DNA of 64,000 nucleotides from Methyloligella sp. GL2 (GTDB lineage Bacteria; Pseudomonadota; Alphaproteobacteria; Rhizobiales; Methyloligellaceae), in contig NZ_CP054476.1 of the NCBI RefSeq assembly GCF_013341275.1, forward strand, positions 819,501 through 883,500, in the 5' to 3' direction. A program made the translations under genes and the position numbers. Positions within the stretch are counted from its first letter, which is position 1; every line of letters starts with the position of its first letter. The notes beneath the pieces are model-generated. The model made no database searches. It was not told where the DNA came from and worked only from the letters and a program-made list of their open reading frames with translations. Positions 1 through 8,004 of the stretch are shown one piece after another.

Positions 1-23
1 CCACAACTCCCGAGGGCTTTCTC

Positions 24-854
24 TTGCAGCTTCTTTATGCGCATAGCCAGCTTGTCTGGCTCGTCGTCGCGTTGCTGGGCGGCGGCTTGGTCACCGGCTT
101 CCTCGCCGGGCTGCTAGGCATCGGCGGCGGCGGCATTCTGGTACCGGTGCTGTTCGAGGTCTTCGGCTTTCTCGATACGCCCGACGATATCCGCATGCAG
201 ATGGTGCTCGGCACCTCGTTCGCGGTGATCGTGCCGACGGCGCTCCGCTCGTTTCTCTCGCACCGGAAGCGGGGTGCGGTGGACGAGAAGGCGCTGATCC
301 GTCTCGGCCCCTTCGTGGTGGCCGGTGTGCTTGCCGGCATCGGGCTCGTCTCGGTGGTCTCCGGCGCGTTTCTGACCTGGGTCTGGGTGGTGTTCGGCGG
401 GCTGCTCGGCTTCAAGATGATCTTGGGACGGGAGGATTGGCGCATCGCCGACGATCTTCCTTCCAGCCGGATCATGGAGGGGATCGGCTTTGTCATCGGG
501 CTGCTCTCGACGCTGATGAGCATCGGCGGCGGCATGTTCCTGGTCAGCCTGTTCACGCTGTGCGGCTGGTCGATCCGGAAATCGGTGGCGACATCGAGCG
601 GGTTCGGGCCGCTGATCGCGGTGCCGGGGCTGCTCGGCTATATCTGGGCCGGTTGGGGCAATCCGGATCTGCCGCCCTATTCGCTGGGCTATGTCAGCCT
701 TTTGGGTGCGGCGTTGATTATCCCGTTGAGCGTGCTTGCCGCGCCGTTCGGCGTGCACGTCGCCCACAGCATCTCCAAGCGCAAGCTGGAGCTGGCCTTC
801 GGGATTTTCCTGCTGCTGGTCTCGCTGCGGCTGCTGATCTCGGTTCTGCCCTGA
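24..854 (+). CDS. TauE/SafE family membrane permease
   Basis: Predicted inner-membrane permease of the TauE/SafE (DUF81) family, which moves small sulfur compounds or organic anions. The hallmark glycine-rich block GFLAGLLGIGGGGILVPVL lies near residues 25-43, and a second similar block (LLSTLMSIGGGMFLVSLF, about 160-177) marks the second half of the internal repeat. About eight hydrophobic helices fit in 276 aa, the usual length. The start used is TTG at 24; the frame stays open to the left edge, so a start outside the window cannot be excluded. It converges on the ABC transporter operon whose last gene ends at 880. The substrate cannot be read from sequence. Confidence 0.85.
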   Translation: MQLLYAHSQLVWLVVALLGGGLVTGFLAGLLGIGGGGILVPVLFEVFGFLDTPDDIRMQMVLGTSFAVIVPTALRSFLSHRKRGAVDEKALIRLGPFVVAGVLAGIGLVSVVSGAFLTWVWVVFGGLLGFKMILGREDWRIADDLPSSRIMEGIGFVIGLLSTLMSIGGGMFLVSLFTLCGWSIRKSVATSSGFGPLIAVPGLLGYIWAGWGNPDLPPYSLGYVSLLGAALIIPLSVLAAPFGVHVAHSISKRKLELAFGIFLLLVSLRLLISVLP

Positions 855-879
855 GCGCGGACGCGACGAGCAGCAGCGC

Positions 880-1680
880 TTAGCCCGCTTTGCGCCGCAG
901 CCAGATGGCGCGGGCGGTGACCACCAGCGTGACCACCACGATCATCACCACGGAGATGGCAGCGACCGCCGGATCGACATTGTCGCGCAAGCCCGTCCAC
1001 ATGCGCCGGGGCAGGGTGATGGCGTCGATGGAGGTGACGAACAGCGTCACGTTGATCTCGTCCCAGGACAGCACGAAGCAGAGGAAGAAGGCGCTGATCA
1101 CACCGAAGCGGATATTGGGCAGGATGATGCGGAAGATGCGCGTCGTGACGCTCGCCCCCATGGAGCGGGCGGCAAGGTCCAGCTTCCTGTCGAGCTGGGC
1201 GAGGGCGACCATCAGGATCACCACGGCAAAGGGCACGACCATTACCGCATGCGCCACCGCCACGCCGGCCCAGGTGTCGTAGCCGACGACGTCGTTCACC
1301 TGGCTCATCTCGTTGAGGAAGAAATAGAAGGTCAGGGCAGAGACCACGGGCGGCGCCACCATGGGCAGCAGCACGAAGCCGGTCATCAGCCCGCCGCGGC
1401 GCGGCTGCATCATCCACAGCCCCAAGGTGAAGAGCAAAGCGAGCAGGGTGGCGAGCGCGGCGGCGGCGGCGCCGACCTGCGCCGAAAGCAGGATGCTGTG
1501 CCACCATTCGGGGGCGAGCAGGCTCTGGTAATGGCGGAAGGACCACTCGTCCTCGGGCAGCGAGATATAGCGCTTCGGCGTGAAGCTGACCGGGAAGACG
1601 GCGATCAGCGGCAGCAGCATGAACAGGCAGGCGAGCGCTGCCAGGATGGTGGCGATGGGGCCGGGCCGGGTGCGCATCAT
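880..1680 (-). CDS. ABC transporter permease, PotC-like
   Basis: Second inner-membrane permease of a polyamine/opine-type ABC importer (PotC family). The protein has about 266 aa with six hydrophobic segments and the conserved cytoplasmic EAA-type loop near ARSMGASVTTRIFRIILPNI, the contact site for the ATPase. The frame can be extended upstream, but the ATG at 1680 overlaps the stop of the first permease in an ATGA arrangement and gives the normal family N-terminus (MMRTRPGPIATI), so this start is chosen. It is the last gene of a four-gene minus-strand operon (ATPase, binding protein, permease, permease). Translational coupling with its partner permease is likely. The transported compound is inferred only from context. 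Confidence 0.9.
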   Translation of the reverse strand: MMRTRPGPIATILAALACLFMLLPLIAVFPVSFTPKRYISLPEDEWSFRHYQSLLAPEWWHSILLSAQVGAAAAALATLLALLFTLGLWMMQPRRGGLMTGFVLLPMVAPPVVSALTFYFFLNEMSQVNDVVGYDTWAGVAVAHAVMVVPFAVVILMVALAQLDRKLDLAARSMGASVTTRIFRIILPNIRFGVISAFFLCFVLSWDEINVTLFVTSIDAITLPRRMWTGLRDNVDPAVAAISVVMIVVVTLVVTARAIWLRRKAG

Positions 1681-2570
1681 TTCACCATATCCTCGGTGCG
1701 CCGGATGATGATCACCAGCAGTCCGCCGACCAGCAGCATCAGCAAGACCGAGATGGCGGCGGCGAGGCCCCAATCGGGGATCTGGAATATGCGCAGATAG
1801 ATCAGCTCGGCGAGCATCACAGAGCGGCCGCCGCCGAGCAGCGCCGGGGTAATGTAGAAGCCGAAGGACAGCACGAAGACCAGCAGCGCGGCGCCGACCA
1901 CGCCATGCAGCGTCATCGGCACGAAGATCTGCCAGAAGATGCGAAGCCGCGAGGCGCCCATGCCGCGGGCGGCCATCAGCACCCGCTCATCCACCGCGCG
2001 GATGGCGGATGCGAGCGGGAAAACGGCGAAGGGAATGAGGAAATGCGCCATGCCGACCACGACGCCGAACTCGTTGCGGACCAGGGTGAGTGGAGAGGCG
2101 ATGAGGCCGAGATCCAGCAGCCAGGTGTTGATCATGCCGCGATTGGACAGCAGCGCGATCCAGCCGAAGGCGCGGCTCAGCACGGAGATCCAGAGCGGGA
2201 TCATGATGCACAGCTCCACCACCAGGCTGGTGATGCGGTTGCCGCGCACCCAAAGCAGGGTCAGCACATAGGCGGCGGTGACGGAAAGGATGGTGACGCC
2301 GATGCAGAAGATCAGGGTGCGCGCGAACACGCCGAGCACAAGCGGATCGGTCAGCGCCTTCTGATAGTTCTGGAGGCCGAGTTCGGGTTCGCTCACGCTC
2401 ATCTGGATGATGCCGAGGAAGGGCACCAGATAGGTTGCGGCGATAAAAAGCATCAGCGGCGCGAGCAGAAGCCACGCCGCCGGCATTTGGGATTTTACCG
2501 GCACTTGGGACTTTAAGCGGGTGTCCCGGCGCGCTGGGCGCCGGGACGTTTCAGTGCTCATGCTCTGCAT
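1677..2570 (-). CDS. ABC transporter permease, PotB-like
   Basis: First inner-membrane permease of the same importer (PotB family), 297 aa. A charged N-terminus precedes the first membrane helix (AAWLLLAPLMLFIAATYLV), and the EAA-type loop is visible at MAARGMGASRLRIFWQIFV. The ATG at 2570 shares its A with the TGA of the binding-protein gene; a second ATG nine bases downstream (2561) is also possible. The stop overlaps the next permease start by four bases, so the two membrane subunits are probably made in equal amounts by coupled translation. Family members form heterodimers that import spermidine, putrescine, opines or related amines. Confidence 0.9.
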   Translation of the reverse strand: MQSMSTETSRRPARRDTRLKSQVPVKSQMPAAWLLLAPLMLFIAATYLVPFLGIIQMSVSEPELGLQNYQKALTDPLVLGVFARTLIFCIGVTILSVTAAYVLTLLWVRGNRITSLVVELCIMIPLWISVLSRAFGWIALLSNRGMINTWLLDLGLIASPLTLVRNEFGVVVGMAHFLIPFAVFPLASAIRAVDERVLMAARGMGASRLRIFWQIFVPMTLHGVVGAALLVFVLSFGFYITPALLGGGRSVMLAELIYLRIFQIPDWGLAAAISVLLMLLVGGLLVIIIRRTEDMVK

Positions 2571-3682
2571 CAGGACGAGATGACGGTGAGATATTCCTCA
2601 AGCGCCGTGCTGTAGTGCTTCTCATACCAATCCATGTCGAGCGGCACCTGGAGCGGGAAGTTCTTCGGATCGGTGGGGCTGAACTGGCGCTCGGCCTCCG
2701 GCACCAGCGCATCACCTTCCGGGTTGCCCGGGCTGACATAGAGCAGCTCGAACAGCTCGGCCTGGCGCTTGGCGTCCTGGCTGAAGGCGATGTAGTCGTT
2801 GGCGGCTTTGGAGCCTGCCGGGTTGTCCTTCACGATGCCCGTGGAGCCCGGCATCAGAATGCCCTGGTTCCAGGTGAAGCCGAAATCGTCGCCGGCTTCT
2901 TTGGTCATCATCGCGGCGCGGTTGCTCCACAGCAGCACCATGGAGGCATCGCCATTGACCAGCAGAGACTGGCCTTCCATGCCGTTGCCCCAGAAGGAGG
3001 CGACATGGGGCTTGATCTCGGCGATCTTGGCGTGGGCGCGCTTCAGATCCAGCGGGTAGAGGTCGGCCGGCTTGACGCCGTCGCCGAGCAGCGCCGCTTC
3101 CCACATGGCGGTGCCCCATTTGTACATGCCGCGTTTTCCCGGGAATTTCTCGACGTCGAAGAAGTCGGCCATCGAGGTCGGCGCGGTCTCGAAGCGGTTC
3201 TTATCGTAGACGATAAGGTAGGAGTAGAAGTAGCTCGAGGCGGCGTATTTCCAGAGGAACTGCTCGCGGATCTTGGCCTTGTCGACGATGTCGTAATCGA
3301 TGGGCTGCATCAGGCCTTTCTCGCCGAGGGTCTTGGCGGAGAAGGGCTCGCAGTCGACGAGGTCCCAGGTCGGATGGCCGCTGGTGGCCTGGGCGGAGAT
3401 GGCGCCTTCGGTCGGGCCGGAGCCGTCATATTTCACCTTGATGCCGGTGTCCTCGGCGAAGCCGTCGCCGAACGCCTTGGCCATGGCCTTGACCGCGTCG
3501 CCGCCCCAATTGGCGAAGACCAGCTCCTTGGTCTCGGCATGGGCGAGCGGCATGCGGCCGCCGATGGCGGAAGCGCCGAACAGCAGGGCGAGACCTTGGG
3601 TGAAGCGGCGGCGCGAAATCTGGCCCGTCTTCAGCTTGTGGGACAGGATCTCGGCACAATCCTTCTGGAAATTCGAATTCAT
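2570..3682 (-). CDS. ABC transporter periplasmic binding protein, PotD-like (Tat signal)
   Basis: Extracytoplasmic solute-binding protein (PotD/PotF family, SBP_bac type) that captures the substrate for the two permeases downstream. It has 370 aa from the ATG at 3682. The N-terminus carries a twin-arginine motif (SRRRFTQGLALLFGAS) followed by a hydrophobic core and an Ala-His-Ala cleavage region, so export by Tat in folded form is likely. The mature domain opens with ELVFANWGGDAVKAMAKAF, typical of the family. The reading frame is open another 55 codons upstream, but that extension is rich in Pro, Arg and Ser and does not look coding. In this operon the binding protein lies between ATPase and permeases, an order common in opine/polyamine systems. 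Confidence 0.9.
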   Translation of the reverse strand: MNSNFQKDCAEILSHKLKTGQISRRRFTQGLALLFGASAIGGRMPLAHAETKELVFANWGGDAVKAMAKAFGDGFAEDTGIKVKYDGSGPTEGAISAQATSGHPTWDLVDCEPFSAKTLGEKGLMQPIDYDIVDKAKIREQFLWKYAASSYFYSYLIVYDKNRFETAPTSMADFFDVEKFPGKRGMYKWGTAMWEAALLGDGVKPADLYPLDLKRAHAKIAEIKPHVASFWGNGMEGQSLLVNGDASMVLLWSNRAAMMTKEAGDDFGFTWNQGILMPGSTGIVKDNPAGSKAANDYIAFSQDAKRQAELFELLYVSPGNPEGDALVPEAERQFSPTDPKNFPLQVPLDMDWYEKHYSTALEEYLTVISS

Positions 3683-3725
3683 TCTGTCAGTCCTTGCTTC
3701 GTTGGTTCGCGGGTTTTGCGGATGG

Positions 3726-4796
3726 TCAGAAGATGAGGCTGTCGCTGGGATCCCAGCCGAGCCAGACCTGGCTTCCGGGCGCGACGGTGTCGGCAAGCCC
3801 CGAAGTCGGCACTTCGAGGATCGCCGGTGTGCCACTATCGGTGGCAAGCAAGAGGCGCGTGGAGGCGCCGAGATAAATGCGGTCGGTGACGGTGACGGGC
3901 AGCGTGTTGCCCTCGGCTTTGCCGTCCTTCACGAGGTCCATATTCTCCGGCCGCACCGCCAGATGCTCGGCGCCGGCGGGCGCGGCTTGCGCAAGGCGGA
4001 TGGCATGGCCCTCGATCTCGGCGGTCTTGGCCGAGCAGAGCGCGGGGAAGATGTTGATCTCGCCAAGGAACTCGGCGACGAAGCGGTTGGCCGGCCGCTC
4101 ATAGACGTCCGAGGGACTGCCGATCTGCTGCAGCTTGCCCTGATTGAAGATCGCCACATCGGTGGAGAGCGCCAGCGCCTCTTCCTGGTCGTGGGTGACG
4201 AAGATGAAGGTGGTGCCGAGATCGCCATGGACATGGGGATCGCGGTGGATGCGGCGAAGCTCCTCCTGCATCTGGCTGCGCAGGTTCTTATCCAGAGCAG
4301 AGAAGGGCTCGTCGAGAAGCAGCACCGGAGGCTCGTAAACGAGCGCGCGGGCCAGCGCCACGCGCTGCTGCTGGCCGCCGGAGAGGCCGGAGGGTTTCTT
4401 GTGGCTGTGACCGGCCAGACCGACCAGATCGATCATGTCGCCGACCCGGCGCTTGATCTCGGCGGCGGGGCGGTTCTGCACCTTGAGGGGGAAGGCGATA
4501 TTCTCTTCAGCCGTCATATGCGGGAATAGGGCGTAGCCCTGGAACACCACGCCGAAGCCGCGATGCTCGGCCGGCACGCCGGTCTTGTCCTCGCCGTCGA
4601 TGCGAAGTGTGCCGCGGCTTGCTTGCTCGAAGCCGGCCAGAATCATCAAAAGCGTCGTCTTGCCCGAACCGGAGGGGCCGAGCAGGGTCAAGAACGCGCC
4701 GCGATCGATGCGAAAAGACACGTCATCCAGCGCACGGAACGCGCCGAAATCCTTGCCGATGCCGATGGTCTCGATGCCTATGGAAGAGCTGTCCAC
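3726..4796 (-). CDS. ABC transporter ATPase, PotA-like
   Basis: ATP-hydrolysing subunit of the importer, first gene of the operon, 356 aa. Walker A is GPSGSGKTT (residues 40-48), the signature is LSGGQQQRVALARAL (from 138), Walker B is LLLDEPFSALD (159-169) and the H-loop histidine is H202 in FVTHDQEEA. The C-terminal third is the TOBE regulatory domain typical of PotA/UgpC-type ATPases (LAVRPENMDLV). An unusual short insert, HRDPHVHGDLGTT, lies between the D-loop and the H-loop. The gap to the binding-protein gene is 43 bp. The promoter must lie in the 557 bp divergent region shared with the amidinohydrolase-like gene, which holds a perfect dyad at 4884-4906. Confidence 0.92.
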   Translation of the reverse strand: MDSSSIGIETIGIGKDFGAFRALDDVSFRIDRGAFLTLLGPSGSGKTTLLMILAGFEQASRGTLRIDGEDKTGVPAEHRGFGVVFQGYALFPHMTAEENIAFPLKVQNRPAAEIKRRVGDMIDLVGLAGHSHKKPSGLSGGQQQRVALARALVYEPPVLLLDEPFSALDKNLRSQMQEELRRIHRDPHVHGDLGTTFIFVTHDQEEALALSTDVAIFNQGKLQQIGSPSDVYERPANRFVAEFLGEINIFPALCSAKTAEIEGHAIRLAQAAPAGAEHLAVRPENMDLVKDGKAEGNTLPVTVTDRIYLGASTRLLLATDSGTPAILEVPTSGLADTVAPGSQVWLGWDPSDSLIF

Positions 4797-4883
4797 GATA
4801 CTCTCATACAGGTTGTCTCCGCCTCATTTCGAGGCACGGTAGTTGCGGAGATGCGGGGCCGACAAACGAAAGTTTTTCGCGTC

Positions 4884-4906
4884 AACGGGAAATGAAATTT
4901 CCCGTT
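4884..4906. promoter_or_regulatory. perfect 10-bp dyad, candidate operator
   Basis: The arms AACGGGAAAT (4884-4893) and ATTTCCCGTT (4897-4906) are exact reverse complements around a GAA spacer. It lies 88 bp upstream of the PotA-like start in the divergent region. There is no T-run on either side, so it is more like a repressor or activator site than a terminator. The cognate regulator is unknown. Confidence 0.5.
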
Positions 4907-5222
4907 ATGCCTTGGTGCGGTTGAGCGATGAGATGTTGCGCACACTGCCTATCACGGGTGCACATAAAAGAAGCAGTTTAGCCGGATCGGTGTTGTCCAA
5001 GCCGGCGCCAGCCTATCAGGCGGGAACGTATCTGTGGCCGTCCGGGAGTCTCATGCGACAATAAATATAAAAGCTTTGGTCCTGCTTCGGTGTTCCTTCC
5101 GGGTGCCCCGTATGGCGCCCCAAGAGAGACGTGTAACCCCCGAGTTTTGATGTGAGCGGACAGTCTCGGATGCAAGCCGCACAGCGGCTGCTCTTGCTGT
5201 CGGCGAATTTGGTTTTCCAATA

Positions 5223-5296
5223 CCAGGAAAAGTTTTCACTTTTTCCTGGCCTGCCGGGAGGCGTAAGCCAAAGCTCCCGAGCCGCCGGCGGGGCTT
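5223..5296 (+). promoter_or_regulatory. structured leader of the amidinohydrolase gene with competing hairpins
   Basis: CCAGGAAAA (5223-5231) pairs exactly with TTTTCCTGG (5241-5249). CGGGAG (5255-5260) can pair with CTCCCG (5274-5279), but the overlapping AAGCTCC (5271-5277) can instead pair with GGGGCTT (5290-5296, one G-U). The last two pairings exclude each other. Earlier stems are possible at 5097-5117 and 5175-5189. This resembles an attenuator or riboswitch platform, but I do not recognise a known aptamer class. Confidence 0.35.
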
Positions 5297-5353
5297 CCCC
5301 AAACGGCCGCGATCGGCTGTCCGCCGGCTCACGATATTTCATGAGGATTGACG

Positions 5354-6274
5354 ATGAACATGACCGCCGTTCGCCCCGCTTTCTCACTGCAACGCCGCCT
5401 GGCGGGAGGCGGCACCCCGACGCTGGAATATTGGGGCGCCGCGAATGAAACCGACCGGCTGACGGATGTTCTTCTGGGGTCTCCGGGCGCGCTGAAGCGC
5501 TTGGCGACCAGCTCGCTGACGCGGAAATATCTGCGCGATCCTTGGGACGAAAAGGTCGCCAAGGCGCAGCATGCCGAGCTGGTTTCGGCTTATGAGACCT
5601 TCGGCGTGAAGGTGCATATGGTCGGGCCGGAGCCGGAGCTGCCGATGGAGGTCTACACCCGCGACAGCTCGTTCATGACGCCCTATGGCGCGGTGATCAC
5701 CAACATGTCGCAGTGGTGGCGCCGGGGCGAGAACTTCGCGCTGATCCGCAAATACGAAGAGCTCGGCATCCCAATCTACGACATGGTGACGGCCGGGTAT
5801 CTCGAAGGCGGCGACTTCAACGTGATCGAGGAGAACACCCTGCTGCTCGGCTGCAGCGGCGAGCGGACCCAGGAAGAGGGCGCCAACCAGGTGGCCGAGT
5901 GGTTCCGGGCCGAGGGCTGGGAAGTTAAGATTGCCCTCTTCGATCCCTATTACGTTCATATCGATCTGATGGTGGTGCCGGTTGCGGAAAAGCTGACGGC
6001 GGTTTGCCTGACCTGCACCGATCCGAAGGTCGTCGACTGGCTGAAGGCCAAGGGGCACGAGCTGATCGACGTTCCGTTCCAGGACACGATGGATCTTGGC
6101 TGCAACTTCATGTCGCTGGGCGGCGACCGGGTTATCCTGCCAAAACGCTCGCAGGATCTGAGCCAGAAGCTGAAAGCCCGCGGTTTCGAGGTCGCCGAGG
6201 TCGAGATGAGCGAAATCTCCATGACCGGCGGCGGCATTCACTGCATGGCGCAGGCTTTGCGGCGCGTGAAATAA
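5354..6274 (+). CDS. amidinohydrolase/amidinotransferase-fold enzyme (DDAH/arginine-deiminase-like)
   Basis: A 306-aa enzyme of the guanidino-group-modifying superfamily (arginine deiminase, dimethylarginine dimethylaminohydrolase, amidinotransferases). The catalytic layout is visible: TRDSSF near residue 103, EGGDFNVI at 151-158 (acidic residues contacting the guanidinium), HIDLM at 202 (catalytic His) and the nucleophile Cys297 in GGGIHCMAQALRR. Members cleave or transfer the amidino group of arginine-like substrates. ATG at 5354 is preferred because GAGG sits seven bases upstream; a TTG two codons earlier is possible. It is followed after 34 bp by a GMC oxidoreductase and is divergent from a polyamine/opine-type ABC importer, which suggests use of an imported guanidino compound. 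Hydrolase and transferase cannot be separated from sequence alone. Confidence 0.8.
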   Translation: MNMTAVRPAFSLQRRLAGGGTPTLEYWGAANETDRLTDVLLGSPGALKRLATSSLTRKYLRDPWDEKVAKAQHAELVSAYETFGVKVHMVGPEPELPMEVYTRDSSFMTPYGAVITNMSQWWRRGENFALIRKYEELGIPIYDMVTAGYLEGGDFNVIEENTLLLGCSGERTQEEGANQVAEWFRAEGWEVKIALFDPYYVHIDLMVVPVAEKLTAVCLTCTDPKVVDWLKAKGHELIDVPFQDTMDLGCNFMSLGGDRVILPKRSQDLSQKLKARGFEVAEVEMSEISMTGGGIHCMAQALRRVK

Positions 6275-6308
6275 GCTCGCGCATCGGCGCGGGCGATCTC
6301 GAGGTGGC

Positions 6309-7970
6309 ATGACCAGGAACGACGAAGAGTTCGATTATGTGATTGTCGGCGCAGGCTCGGCGGGCTGTGTGCTCGCCGACAAGCTCTCCGCCGATGGCGC
6401 AAGCAAGGTCCTGGTGCTCGAGGCCGGGCCGATGGACCGCAATCTCTTCATCCATATCCCGGCCGGTCACCACGCGATCTACAAAGGGCCGAAGCTCAAC
6501 TGGAACTACGAGACGGTTCCGGAAGAGAGCCTGTTCGACCGCAAGATCGAGCAGCCGCGCGGCAAGGTGATCGGCGGCTCCTCGTCGATCAACGCCATGG
6601 TCTATATGCGCGGCCATCCGCTGGACTATGACGGCTGGGCGGCGGATTTCGGCTTGGAGGAATGGGACTACGCCCATTGTCTTCCCTATTTCAAAGCGGC
6701 CGAGACCAGCAATCGCGGCGCCAGCGAATGGCGCGGCGGTTCGGGCCCGCTGCACGTGACCCGCGGCACCACGCCGAACCCGCTTTACGATGCGCTGCTG
6801 GAAGCCGGCACCCAGAGCGGGCAAGGCACGTCCGACGATCTGAACGGCTATCAGCCGGAAGGCACGGCCCGTTTCGACCGCACCACCACGCCGGACGGGC
6901 GGCGGTGCAGCGCCGCGACGGCCTATCTGAAGCCCGCCTTGCAGCGCTCCAACCTCACGTTGAAGACCTCGGCTTTGGCGCGGAACGTTATCGTGTCGGG
7001 CAACCGGGCGGCGGGGGTCGCTTACGAGCATCGCGGCAAGATCCGCACCGCCCATGCAGCGAAAGAGGTGATCCTGTCCGGCGGGGCGATCAACTCGCCG
7101 CAGCTTCTGATGCTCTCCGGCATCGGGCCGGCGGATCATCTTCGCGAGATGGGGATCGACGTGGCGCTGGACCTTCCGGGGGTCGGGCAGAACCTGCACG
7201 ACCATCCCGAGGTGGGGCTGAAATATGCCTGCACCAAGCCGGTGACGCCGCATCACCTGCAGACGCTGCTCGGCAAGGCCTCGGTCGGCATGCAGTGGAT
7301 GGCCTTTGGCAGCGGGCTCGGGGCCAGCAATATGTATGAGGGCGGCGGGCTGGTGCGCTCCAGCGCGAAGGCCGCCTATCCGGATATCCAGTATCACTTC
7401 TGCCCCGTCGGCGTCGGGTTCGACTCGCGCGGCAACATCAAGCTCGATCAGGGCTTCCACATCCATCAGGATCTGATGCGCCCGACCAGCCGGGGCGAGC
7501 TGTGCTTGCGCTCGGCCGATCCGAACGACAAGCCGTCCTTGCGCTTCAACTATCTGCAGACGGAAGAGGACCGGCGGGTGCTGGTCGACGGTTTGCTGCG
7601 CGGCCGCGAGGTCGTTGCGCAGCGCGCGTTCGATCACCTGCGTGGCGAAGAGATCTATCCGGGCAAGGACGTGACCGGTTACGCCGATCTGGAGAGATAT
7701 ATCCGTTCGACCATGGATACGGTGTTCCATCCTTGCGGCAGCTGCCGCATGGGCTCGGATGAGATGGCGGTGGTGGATGCGGAGCTGCGGGTGCACGGCA
7801 TCGAAGGCTTGCGCGTGGCCGATGCCTCGGTGATGCCGCGGGTCGTCAGCGGCAACACCAATGCGCCGACGCAGATGCTTGCCGGGCGCGCTGCCGACTA
7901 CATTCTCGGGCGCCCCCGGCTCGCGCCGTTCCACGCCCATTTCAGCTTCCAGGAAAAATCCGCCGCCTAG
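6309..7970 (+). CDS. GMC-family FAD oxidoreductase (choline-dehydrogenase-like)
   Basis: FAD-dependent alcohol dehydrogenase of the glucose-methanol-choline family, 553 aa. The N-terminal Rossmann motif is VIVGAGSAGCVLA, followed by the GMC signature 1 region (GKVIGGSSSINAMVYMRG) and signature 2 (GAINSPQLLMLSGIGP). The C-terminal active-site block has the conserved FHPCGSCRMG and the NTNAPT turn. Members such as BetA oxidise a primary alcohol to an aldehyde and pass electrons to the quinone pool. It shares a transcript direction and a 34-bp gap with the amidinohydrolase-like gene, with GAGG before the ATG. The substrate is unknown; choline is only one option, since this window has a second GMC gene of the same subtype at 21628. 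Confidence 0.9.
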   Translation: MTRNDEEFDYVIVGAGSAGCVLADKLSADGASKVLVLEAGPMDRNLFIHIPAGHHAIYKGPKLNWNYETVPEESLFDRKIEQPRGKVIGGSSSINAMVYMRGHPLDYDGWAADFGLEEWDYAHCLPYFKAAETSNRGASEWRGGSGPLHVTRGTTPNPLYDALLEAGTQSGQGTSDDLNGYQPEGTARFDRTTTPDGRRCSAATAYLKPALQRSNLTLKTSALARNVIVSGNRAAGVAYEHRGKIRTAHAAKEVILSGGAINSPQLLMLSGIGPADHLREMGIDVALDLPGVGQNLHDHPEVGLKYACTKPVTPHHLQTLLGKASVGMQWMAFGSGLGASNMYEGGGLVRSSAKAAYPDIQYHFCPVGVGFDSRGNIKLDQGFHIHQDLMRPTSRGELCLRSADPNDKPSLRFNYLQTEEDRRVLVDGLLRGREVVAQRAFDHLRGEEIYPGKDVTGYADLERYIRSTMDTVFHPCGSCRMGSDEMAVVDAELRVHGIEGLRVADASVMPRVVSGNTNAPTQMLAGRAADYILGRPRLAPFHAHFSFQEKSAA

Positions 7971-7981
7971 CCAAGGCGGCG
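7956..7981. terminator. convergent, bidirectional hairpin terminator
   Basis: CGCCGCCT (7961-7968) pairs exactly with AGGCGGCG (7974-7981) across a five-base loop that includes part of the GMC stop codon. Read on the minus strand the stem is followed by GGATTTTTCC, a classic intrinsic terminator for the M20 gene ending at 8005. For the plus-strand gene the T-run is absent. Confidence 0.6.
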
Positions 7982-8004
7982 TAAGCGCGCCTCCGGCTTC
8001 AGCG

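Larger units (their letters stand above)
4797..5353. promoter_or_regulatory. 557 bp divergent control region (ABC operon / amidinohydrolase)
   Basis: No convincing gene fits here; the frames that cross it are short and mutually overlapping. It must contain the promoters of the leftward ABC transporter operon and the rightward amidinohydrolase gene. Visible structure includes a perfect 10-bp dyad at 4884-4906 and a series of hairpin-forming segments between about 5097 and 5296, listed separately. The 5344-5347 GAGG is the ribosome-binding site of the gene starting at 5354. Confidence 0.6.

Noticed and set aside
4884..4906. The dyad as a rho-independent terminator
   Set aside because: No T-run follows on either strand and there is no gene ending next to it.
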